DNA of 5,869 bases from Acidobacteriota bacterium (GTDB lineage: Bacteria; Acidobacteriota; Terriglobia; UBA7540; JAPUME01), in NCBI GenBank assembly GCA_027294185.1, contig JAPUME010000157.1, positions 1 through 5,869 of the forward strand. The letters are read 5' to 3'. Below, piece by piece: positions 1 through 5,869 of this stretch. Each line of letters starts with the position of its first letter. Positions within the stretch are counted from its first letter, which is position 1. Below the pieces are notes generated by a model that saw only the letters and a program-made list of their open reading frames with translations, made no database searches and had not been told where the DNA came from. Position numbers and translations under genes: made by a program.

Positions 1-569
1 GGTTTCGCCGGATTGCGCGTCGCTTTGCCCAGATATTCCAGTTCCTTCTCCATCAACAATCCACCGGCGGCCACAGGGATCAGCCGTGCAATCGCCTCGG
101 TCGAGGCGTGGGCGCGGTGGGCAGACCCGAAAGCGTCGTTCACGTAGACATCCCCCAGCGCCGCCAGTTGCGCCGCGAAGGCTCGATCGTTCTTCTCCTC
201 TTCAGGATGAAAGCGGAGATTTTCAAGCAGCAGGACTTCACCGCCCTTCAAAGCGGCAGCGGCCTGAGCCGCGACGTCCCCCACGCAGTCGGTGGCGAAG
301 CCGACCTCACAACCCAATATTTGGCTCAATCGCTTTGCAACAATACGAAGGCTCATCCTGGGATTGGGTTTCCCCTTGGGGCGGCCGAGGTGGGATGCGA
401 CGACCACACGAGCGCCCTTCTGCCGCGCCATTTCCAGTGTGGGGAATACAGCACGAATGCGGCTGTCGTCGGTTATGTCGCCGCTTTCGGTTAAAGGAAC
501 ATTCAGGTCTGCACGAATGAAAACGCGCTTACCCTGAAGGTCCAGGTCGCGGATGGAAACTTTTGGCAT
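1..569 (-). CDS. pgk: Phosphoglycerate kinase, N-terminal part (3' end outside window)
   Basis: Phosphoglycerate kinase transfers the acyl phosphate of 1,3-bisphosphoglycerate to ADP, giving ATP and 3-phosphoglycerate in the cytoplasm. I translated this frame by hand: 189 codons are present and the gene runs off the left edge. It begins MPKVSIRDLD. The family signature is seen at residues 16-26 (VFIRADLNVP, with the substrate-binding Asp and Asn). Further N-domain motifs are SHLGRPKGKP at 59-68, LLENLRFHPEEEKND at 114-128, and YVNDAFGSAHRAHAST at 142-157. Full-length enzymes have about 390-400 residues, so roughly the N-terminal half is visible. The start is ATG at 567-569. Its ribosome binding site is weak (purine-rich AAGAAG directly upstream), which suggests lower translation than gap or coupling to it. 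It follows gap by 76 bp on the same strand, the classic gap-pgk order. The identification is secure. Confidence 0.97.
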   Translation of the reverse strand, partial: MPKVSIRDLDLQGKRVFIRADLNVPLTESGDITDDSRIRAVFPTLEMARQKGARVVVASHLGRPKGKPNPRMSLRIVAKRLSQILGCEVGFATDCVGDVAAQAAAALKGGEVLLLENLRFHPEEEKNDRAFAAQLAALGDVYVNDAFGSAHRAHASTEAIARLIPVAAGGLLMEKELEYLGKATRNPAK

Positions 570-586
570 TCTTCTTATGTTTACAC

Positions 587-643
587 GGGAGGCGGACAGG
601 TGTGTCGGAGGCCGCATCATCTTCCCAACCTGTCCCGCCACCC
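587..643 (-). other. Intercistronic stem-loop between gap and pgk
   Basis: Bases 587-601 pair with 628-643: 14 base pairs with one A/A mismatch (590/640) and one bulged base (634), around a 26-nt loop (602-627). The stem is GC-rich. In the transcript it begins two bases after the gap stop codon and ends 17 bases before the pgk start. No T-run follows it on the minus strand, so it does not look like a Rho-independent terminator. Likely roles, by inference, are protection of the gap message from 3' decay, an RNA processing site, or partial attenuation that makes gap more abundant than pgk. The weak pgk ribosome binding site lies just outside the stem. Confidence 0.6.
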
Positions 644-645
644 GA

Positions 646-1721
<1,076 letters not shown>

Positions 1722-1847
1722 ACCGAAAGGGAACCCGGTAAAGACAATCCTCCCACGGGTCAGCCTCCAATCGGCGAAGAATGACACCTAACATGCAAGA
1801 GGTATGCCTTGGGAAGGGCCAGGGCGGGTCGGACAAGAAATCAGGAA

Positions 1848-2669
1848 TCAGGACTCCTCGCCCGTAGAGCGGCTCTCGAGCGATTCGTCGGCCGGCGGGG
1901 CGGCAGGGTCCTTTGGGGCAGCGAAAATTTTCACCTCGGAAACGATGTCCCCATCGAAGGTAACAAAAACCGTATTCGGCGGCACTCCGTAAATCCACTC
2001 CTCGAATTCAATACCGCCGCGAAACTCGCGGATTCGACGGTCCGGAGTTCCTTTCGAAGAAAGGACGGAATCACGGTTCATGCCCACCAGAACTTCATGG
2101 TTGCGAATGGCCTCTTTATACTTTTCCGGAATTCGCGGGGAATAAAGGGTCGTGGGGGAACGGCGTTCAAAGTCCAGAATGGGGTCCAGAAGTTTCTTGA
2201 ACTCGGCCACGGTAAGGTCGGGAATCGGACCGGGAAAAACCAGGTTCACGAACGCCCCGGAGGCGGCCGCATGCGAATCTTTGGAGCTGATAGGCTGCGA
2301 CATGGTGCCCCTCCCCGTGGACATGCGGATTCGCTGGTACCATTTCTTTCCGCTTTTCCCTCCCCCGTTGATGTCGAGGAGGATTCGATTTCCCTTGAAG
2401 CGCACCTTGGTAATCTGGATGGGTGTGCCGGGGTTCATCGCTCGACCGCGAATTCGGAATTCGATCTCGTTTTTTTCCTCGTCGATCTTCCCGTCGGAAG
2501 CGAGGAAAAATCCGTGCTTACCGCCGGGAATGGCAAGCTTGGCGACAGCCGTTGCGCTTGTGAGATCGCGCACCAGGGTAAGGCGAGCTTTCTCGCTGAT
2601 TCCCTCCGCTCCGAAAGCGGAAACCGGGATCACAAGCACCCCGATGAGCACTACGAAAAGGCGATTCAT
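1848..2669 (-). CDS. Exported protein of unknown function, possible BamE/SmpA-like C-terminal domain
   Basis: The protein has 273 residues. It starts with a Sec signal peptide: Arg3, then a hydrophobic stretch 4-19, with a likely cleavage after AFG (18-20), so it is periplasmic or outer-membrane associated. Residues 25-145 are rich in alternating beta-type segments (for example FRIRGRAM, ITKVRFKGNRILLDI) followed by FVNLVFPGPIPDLTVAEFKK at 140-159. Residues 193-250 read VLVGMNRDSVLSSKGTPD, then EEWIYG, then VFVTFDGDIVSEVKIF. That resembles the BamE/SmpA/OmlA pattern in which a Gly-Met turn precedes a helix, 'G.P' and a Trp-Tyr strand; this is my inference and is weak. No lipobox Cys is present. 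The C-terminal tail 251-273 is Ala/Pro/Glu/Ser-rich and probably disordered. A GGGAGAGG site lies 10 bases before ATG 2669. It starts 29 bp after the CPBP protease gene and is probably co-transcribed with it. Confidence 0.8.
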   Translation of the reverse strand: MNRLFVVLIGVLVIPVSAFGAEGISEKARLTLVRDLTSATAVAKLAIPGGKHGFFLASDGKIDEEKNEIEFRIRGRAMNPGTPIQITKVRFKGNRILLDINGGGKSGKKWYQRIRMSTGRGTMSQPISSKDSHAAASGAFVNLVFPGPIPDLTVAEFKKLLDPILDFERRSPTTLYSPRIPEKYKEAIRNHEVLVGMNRDSVLSSKGTPDRRIREFRGGIEFEEWIYGVPPNTVFVTFDGDIVSEVKIFAAPKDPAAPPADESLESRSTGEES

Positions 2670-2698
2670 GGTACGACGGACCTCTCCCGCCAGGACAC

Positions 2699-3673
2699 CT
2701 AACCCCCCGGAAATAACTGGCCCTCGCCATTACCGGCCGGCAATCCATTTTCGAGGTGCATCCTCATATCTCCCGTCACATAAAGGCTTTTGCTACTTCC
2801 AAGGTACGCCATCAGAAGCAAGATTACAACCGTAGCGACCAAACTCCCCTCCAGCCCATAGGCCCCGCCGGTCCAATATTCCGCCCCTTCTACCCGAACC
2901 CGGAAAAGGCTCCGGGGCAACTCATAGCCGCTGACCGGGATACCGAAACCGAAGCCTTGAAACAGGTTCCAGGAAAAATGGAGTCCTGTCGGAAGCCAGA
3001 GCGAGCGGGTCCGCAGGTAGGCCATGCAGAAGGCCACGCCGACCAGCATCGTGTTCAGGGTCGAAATCCAGGTGTGGTGAGGATTTAACCAGTGCACAAA
3101 CCCGAACAGAGCCGATAGCACTCCGGTCGCACCATACCTGCCGATGGATTCGACCAGGCGCTGGAAAGGGTACCCTCGGAAGGCAAGCTCCTCATTCGCC
3201 GCAGAAGCCCCAAACAGGCAGACGAAGAACAAGCCGGAAGGGAGCAGATTCCAGATTTCACCGGAATTGAAATCGATCTCCGCCACGCCCAGGGCGATTT
3301 GGATGCCTACAGCGCCGCTGATCAACAGCAAACCCAGCCCGATACCGACGCCCAGTTCCCAGGCCCACCGGGAGTGAGGATAGATCCCTATGGAGCCCAG
3401 CGGCTTGTCTTCCAACAGGACCGTGAAGGCCTTGAACAGTGCCAGAAGAAGCGCCAGTTGGAGCAGGGATGCCGTCAGGATGCGTGTGTGGAGGTCCGGC
3501 TGCCATCCCAGGATATAGGCCCCCTGCACGACCACAAAACTCGAGCCGAGAAACAACATTTGAGACAACGTCCCCGAGCTCAAGAACCGCCAGAAGGGAC
3601 GCAGTTGGTTATTCCTGACAAATTGCGAAAGAACCCACCGCCACGCTGTTAAAGGGAATTCGGAAATCGGCAA
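2699..3673 (-). CDS. CPBP family intramembrane glutamic endopeptidase (CAAX/Rce1-type)
   Basis: This is a polytopic membrane protein of up to 324 residues. All three CPBP (Abi/M79) signatures are present: EELAFRGYPF with EExxxR at 161-166, FGFVH with FxxxH at 190-194, and HFSWN with HxxxN at 232-236. In Rce1-type proteases the Glu pair and the His residues form the catalytic centre inside the membrane. I count about eight hydrophobic segments, near 37-56, 67-87, 105-130, 143-157, 183-197, 206-219, 227-243 and 276-293. The N-terminal RNNQLRPFWRF (20-30) matches the short cytoplasmic lead typical of the family. The start is uncertain: no ATG is in frame, position 3673 is TTG without a strong ribosome binding site, and GTG at 3634 (codon 14) is an equally reasonable start. 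Substrates of bacterial members are mostly unknown. The gene follows the pilin-like gene by 82 bp and precedes the exported-protein gene by 29 bp. Confidence 0.9.
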   Translation of the reverse strand: MPISEFPLTAWRWVLSQFVRNNQLRPFWRFLSSGTLSQMLFLGSSFVVVQGAYILGWQPDLHTRILTASLLQLALLLALFKAFTVLLEDKPLGSIGIYPHSRWAWELGVGIGLGLLLISGAVGIQIALGVAEIDFNSGEIWNLLPSGLFFVCLFGASAANEELAFRGYPFQRLVESIGRYGATGVLSALFGFVHWLNPHHTWISTLNTMLVGVAFCMAYLRTRSLWLPTGLHFSWNLFQGFGFGIPVSGYELPRSLFRVRVEGAEYWTGGAYGLEGSLVATVVILLLMAYLGSSKSLYVTGDMRMHLENGLPAGNGEGQLFPGG

Positions 3674-3755
3674 TTGGCCACCGGGAAAAGGGAGAGTTTG
3701 AGGGGGAAGGACCGCCCCACCGACATCGTCGGATCGACGGCGGCTGCCCGTCCCT

Positions 3756-4142
3756 CTACCTACGGGTTACCTGCATGTTCTGGTCGATCGAAAACGAGGG
3801 CCACCCCTCGGCGGTCGAGTCGGCGGGTACCGCCGTAATCCGGAAGCCCGTTCCGCCGTTGATCTCCGAGACGAAGTTGTAGCCCCTCCGGTTGGTCGCG
3901 GAAAACAGCAGAGAACCCTCCTGCTGGAGCTGCTCAACGGTCGCATAACTCCCGTGAAAGGCCAGGTAGCGCCGCTCGGCATTCGCGATGGACAACAGGT
4001 CAGTCTGAATTCCGACCGCATCGATCTGGGCTTTCGGGGAAACCACCTCTCCGCCCGGACCCACCTTGAATTGCGTAGTGTAAACGTAATAACCCACTGC
4101 CAATCCGACCAGGACGGTCAGGATCATTCCGCTGCCTCTCAT
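3756..4142 (-). CDS. Single-helix membrane protein with type IV pilin-like domain
   Basis: The protein has 128 residues. A single hydrophobic helix spans about 6-22 (MILTVLVGLAVGYYVY), after a very short leader MRGSG. The remainder resembles the small periplasmic domain of type IV pilin or pseudopilin relatives: a helix containing NAERRYLAFHGSYATVEQLQ (54-73), then RRGYNFVSE (85-93), GFRITAVPAD (99-108) and a final strand ending in SFSIDQNMQV. The leader ends in Gly5 before Met6, as at a prepilin peptidase site, but the usual Glu at mature position +5 is Val10, so processing as a true pilin is doubtful. It may be a membrane-anchored relative. The start is well supported: AGGAGG lies six bases before ATG 4142. 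No pilus assembly genes are visible nearby. The fold assignment is inference from pattern. Confidence 0.75.
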   Translation of the reverse strand: MRGSGMILTVLVGLAVGYYVYTTQFKVGPGGEVVSPKAQIDAVGIQTDLLSIANAERRYLAFHGSYATVEQLQQEGSLLFSATNRRGYNFVSEINGGTGFRITAVPADSTAEGWPSFSIDQNMQVTRR

Positions 4143-4148
4143 CTCAAG

Positions 4149-4154
4149 CCTCCT
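4149..4154 (-). promoter_or_regulatory. Ribosome binding site of the pilin-like gene
   Basis: The minus strand reads AGGAGG, a full Shine-Dalgarno match, six bases before ATG 4142. It fixes the start and lies in the 62-bp gap after the upstream transferase-like gene. Confidence 0.8.
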
Positions 4155-4204
4155 GAATCCGCGCTCACTGCTGACTCAAACATCGGCAACCGCCTGGGGC
4201 GCCT

Positions 4205-4723
4205 TTACTTAAAGGTCTGCCGGGGCGAGGTAGGATCCCAGAATCGCTCCTGCCGGGGAAAGCTTCCATAAGCGCTTCTCAAGCATTCCTTCAGTTTTTC
4301 AAACCCGGAGATTACATGGTCGGCACACCCGAGGACCCAACCGCTGATTTCGGACACGGGAATTTCACTTACCAGATAGATGGGCAGGCTCTTGCGGTAA
4401 GCTGCGGTCAATTCCGCCTGAGTGCCCCCTCCCCGAGCCGCAGCCCGGTCCCAGTAGCAGACGACGTAGTCGGCTCGATGGGCCATGACATCCAGATCAT
4501 GGTTGATGATGTGACGCATCACCCGGCGAAAGCGCACAAGGTCGTTCTGCTTCCACCGGTCCAATCCGTCCAGCTCTTCGGCGGATAGGATGCGCCGAGC
4601 CTCCTGAGTGGGATCGTAGGCCTGATGATTCAGATTCTGAAGGAGCCATTCCCCCAGATCCTTTCGCCATTCGCGGCCATGCTCCGGCGCGAACTCCATA
4701 CCTCCACACAAGAAGGCCAGCAT
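4205..4723 (-). CDS. Nucleoside 2-deoxyribosyltransferase-superfamily-like protein
   Basis: The protein has 172 residues and begins MLAFLCGGMEFAPEHGREWR. The first strand followed by 'GGMEFA..GREWR' is like the 'yLaGPm' opening of the nucleoside 2-deoxyribosyltransferase / DUF4406 group. Residues 77-90 (DLDVMAHRADYVVCYW) match the 'D...i..aD.vva' strand. GGGTQAELTAAYRKSLPIYLV at 98-118 matches the conserved 'GT..Ei..A......pvy' block, where the Glu (E104 here) would be the nucleophile. Known enzymes exchange the base of deoxynucleosides, while many relatives are uncharacterised, so substrate and activity cannot be stated. The open frame extends to 4837, but ATG 4723 is chosen because a strong ribosome binding site lies seven bases upstream and the family fold begins exactly here. 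It is cytoplasmic, with no signal or membrane segment. It is the first gene after a 282-bp intergenic region and may lead an operon with the three genes that follow. Confidence 0.75.
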   Translation of the reverse strand: MLAFLCGGMEFAPEHGREWRKDLGEWLLQNLNHQAYDPTQEARRILSAEELDGLDRWKQNDLVRFRRVMRHIINHDLDVMAHRADYVVCYWDRAAARGGGTQAELTAAYRKSLPIYLVSEIPVSEISGWVLGCADHVISGFEKLKECLRSAYGSFPRQERFWDPTSPRQTFK

Positions 4724-4730
4724 CGTTTTC

Positions 4731-4738
4731 CCTCCTCC
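4731..4738 (-). promoter_or_regulatory. Ribosome binding site that sets the start of the transferase-like gene
   Basis: The minus strand reads GGAGGAGG seven bases before ATG 4723. If the frame were read from further upstream, this purine run would be translated as GGIGGGKT, which falsely imitates a Walker A motif. Confidence 0.85.
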
Positions 4739-4804
4739 TATCCCGCCGCTGATCTGCAGCATGCTCCGCGGGGACGCCAATGCGCTCGCGTGCAGGGATA
4801 CCGT

Positions 4805-4830
4805 CCTATTGTCTCGAACGAGTCGATAGG
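4805..4830. repeat. 26-bp dyad in the leader of the transferase-like gene
   Basis: The outer arms CCTAT (4805-4809) and ATAGG (4826-4830), and the inner arms CTCG (4813-4816) and CGAG (4819-4822), are symmetrically placed around the centre 4817-4818, with 3-base internal segments that pair only partly. The dyad lies about 20-45 bases downstream of the predicted transcription start. It could be a protein-binding operator or a small RNA hairpin; the symmetry is seen directly, and the role is a guess. Confidence 0.35.
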
Positions 4831-4855
4831 AATGCAAGCGCTCCTGCAGGAAGAA

Positions 4856-4883
4856 ATTTTAGGGGGAATGCGGTACCAGGCAA
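4856..4883 (-). promoter_or_regulatory. Candidate sigma70-type promoter upstream of the transferase-like gene
   Basis: On the minus strand a -35 like TTGCCT (4878-4883, 4 of 6) is followed after 16 bp by TAAAAT (4856-4861, 5 of 6). The transcript would start near 4849 and have a leader of about 125 bases containing the dyad at 4805-4830. It is weaker than the gap promoter. Confidence 0.45.
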
Positions 4884-4948
4884 TGGCCGGAAGAGCGGTA
4901 CGGACAGGGTCGCCGCAACGCTCAGTTAGGAGGATGGAAGATTGGGAG

Positions 4949-4979
4949 GAGAAAGAGATAAAAAGGGTATCTCGTTCTC
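4949..4979 (-). terminator. Imperfect 12-bp hairpin downstream of the VWFA gene
   Basis: Bases 4949-4960 and 4968-4979 are inverted repeats that match at 11 of 12 positions, around a 7-base loop (4961-4967). The hairpin lies 26 bases beyond the VWFA stop codon in the direction of transcription. The stem is A/G-rich on one side, and the 3' side on the minus strand is followed by a C/T-rich stretch rather than a T-run, so it is not a textbook intrinsic terminator. A role as terminator or 3' end stabiliser is inferred from position. Confidence 0.45.
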
Positions 4980-4984
4980 ATCCA

Positions 4985-5012
4985 TTAACGATTAACGATT
5001 AACGACTAACGA
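4985..5012. repeat. Four tandem 7-bp units (TTAACGA) at the VWFA gene end
   Basis: Units lie at 4985-4991, 4992-4998 and 4999-5005 (all TTAACGA) and 5006-5012 (CTAACGA). The last unit contains the VWFA stop codon (TAG on the minus strand). Every unit carries a stop triplet on each strand because TTAA is palindromic, and the 7-base period shifts frame by one each time, so the array holds stops in all six frames. Confidence 0.9.
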
Positions 5013-5869
5013 CGGCGAGGATAATAACCACGGCGGGCCTGCACCTTGTATTTGCCGTCACGAACGCGGACCTCGATCTTTCGAAATCCCACCCCGTCTT
5101 TCTTGCTCGACGGAGTGTAGCCCAAACTGTACTGCGAACGGAGCTCCTCGGCGATCTCTTCAAAGGCCGCCCCCATATTCTTCACCTTCCCCACCTTGAC
5201 CACTCGCCCGCCGGTTTCACGGCTGAGCCTTCCAAGGGCGGAGCCTCCCCCACCCCTCCCGAACCTACCCCGGTCGGAAATGGAGAGAGCATAGATCACG
5301 GTGTCGGCCCTCTGCACAGACGAGATAGCGGAGGCGAGTTCCGTCCGGCTCCCCTGGTCCTGCCCGTCGGAAAGCAGGATCAGCACCTTGCGCCCCACCT
5401 CGTCGGTGATCTGTTCGGTGGCCGAGAGATAAACTGCATCGTAGAGAAGCGTACCAGCAGGGGAGCGACCCGGGAAGGTGGGTGGAATCGGGGAGGGTCT
5501 GGTGCTGGGTCCGGGATAGCGGCCCGGCGCAGGTATAGGAAACGGCCCCTGCATAGGAAATCGTCGCCGCCCCGGATAACTTCCCGGTCCCGACACCGGC
5601 AGCGTGCCCCCGGTATTAATCATCACGGAGTCGATCGCTTCCGACAAATCCCGCATATCGTTGGTGAAATCCTGGAGCAAGGTTACCTCCAGGTCGAAAT
5701 TGATGACAAAGGCCAGGTCACTCGGCCTCAGCACGCGGCTCAAGAAGAGCTTGGCCTGGTCTTTTTCGATCTCCAAAACATTACGCACACTGCCGCTGGT
5801 GTCGATCAACAGGCCGATCGTCAGGGGAGTGTCCGTCTCACGGGAGAAGTAGCGGACCTCCTGCCGCAC
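5006..5869 (-). CDS. VWFA-related domain protein, 5' end outside window
   Basis: The 287 visible codons start inside the gene: the first codon, GTG at 5869, encodes an internal Val, since it enters at the conserved stretch just before the domain (EVRYFSRETDTPLTIGLLID). The metal-ion-dependent adhesion site is complete: DTSGS at 23-27, the Thr of AGTLLYDAV at 140, and the Asp of LSDGQD at 168. The C-terminal ELRSQYSLGYTPSSKKDG (242-259), FRKIEVRV and ARRGYYPRRR are the hallmark of the VWFA-related family common in Acidobacteriota (the TIGR03436 type). These proteins usually carry a signal peptide, which would lie outside the window, and are thought to act outside the cytoplasm, possibly in binding or surface assembly; the function is unproven. 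A Pro/Gly-rich insertion at about 91-138 (GPGSYPG, PAPGRYPGP, PTFPGRSP) separates two copies of a GT-L motif next to the metal-site Thr. The gene ends within the tandem repeat. Confidence 0.92.
   Translation of the reverse strand: MRQEVRYFSRETDTPLTIGLLIDTSGSVRNVLEIEKDQAKLFLSRVLRPSDLAFVINFDLEVTLLQDFTNDMRDLSEAIDSVMINTGGTLPVSGPGSYPGRRRFPMQGPFPIPAPGRYPGPSTRPSPIPPTFPGRSPAGTLLYDAVYLSATEQITDEVGRKVLILLSDGQDQGSRTELASAISSVQRADTVIYALSISDRGRFGRGGGGSALGRLSRETGGRVVKVGKVKNMGAAFEEIAEELRSQYSLGYTPSSKKDGVGFRKIEVRVRDGKYKVQARRGYYPRRR

Noticed and set aside
86..537. Several plus-strand open frames over the left edge
   Set aside because: The minus strand here encodes an unmistakable phosphoglycerate kinase N-terminus, so these are shadows.
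1809..2702. A 297-codon open frame on the plus strand opposite the exported-protein gene
   Set aside because: The minus-strand frame has a signal peptide, a ribosome binding site and plausible strand patterns; the plus-strand product is rich in Arg/Gly/His without any motif.
3720..3732. Short inverted repeat (CCGAC/GTCGG) between the pilin-like and CPBP genes
   Set aside because: There are only five pairs around a 3-base loop and no T-run; this is expected by chance in GC-rich DNA.
4805..4849. A second possible promoter (TTGCAT with GACAAT, 18-bp spacing) on the minus strand
   Set aside because: Both boxes match the consensus poorly and the -10 overlaps the dyad; the promoter at 4856-4883 is better.

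Overview
The window is a continuous block of seven protein genes, all read from the minus strand, so it is described here in order of transcription (right to left). Base composition is GC-rich and uniform, and I see no tRNA, rRNA, insertion sequence, phage gene or CRISPR array. The likely source is a member of the Acidobacteriota. The main clue is the first gene, a von Willebrand A protein of the 'VWFA-related' type that is strongly amplified in that phylum. This assignment is inference from family distribution, not a direct observation.

Right part (about 4.2-5.87 kb). The window opens inside the VWFA-related gene, whose 5' end lies outside. Its stop codon sits inside a 7-bp tandem repeat that places stop codons in all six frames. 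A 12-bp imperfect hairpin follows, then a roughly 280-bp intergenic region with a candidate sigma70-type promoter and a dyad. Next comes a small protein resembling the nucleoside 2-deoxyribosyltransferase superfamily. Its start must be moved inward, because the upstream extension is the translated ribosome binding site.

Middle part (about 1.85-4.2 kb). Three membrane or exported proteins follow with short spacings: a single-helix protein with a type IV pilin-like C-terminal domain, a CPBP-family (Rce1/CAAX-type) intramembrane protease, and a secreted protein with a signal peptide and a possible BamE/SmpA-like C-terminal domain. They may be co-transcribed with the transferase-like gene. No shared function can be read from the sequence.

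Left part (1-1.75 kb). A well-formed promoter (TTGACA, 17 bp, TAAGAT) starts a glycolytic operon: gap (NAD-type glyceraldehyde-3-phosphate dehydrogenase, complete) and pgk (phosphoglycerate kinase, first 189 codons only). These enzymes catalyse consecutive steps of glycolysis, from glyceraldehyde-3-phosphate through 1,3-bisphosphoglycerate to 3-phosphoglycerate with ATP formation. A long GC-rich stem-loop begins two bases after the gap stop codon and lies between the two genes.

I did not find a clearly new multi-gene system. The points most worth a second look are the gap-pgk intercistronic stem-loop, the six-frame-stop repeat, and the proline/glycine-rich insertion next to the metal site of the VWFA domain.
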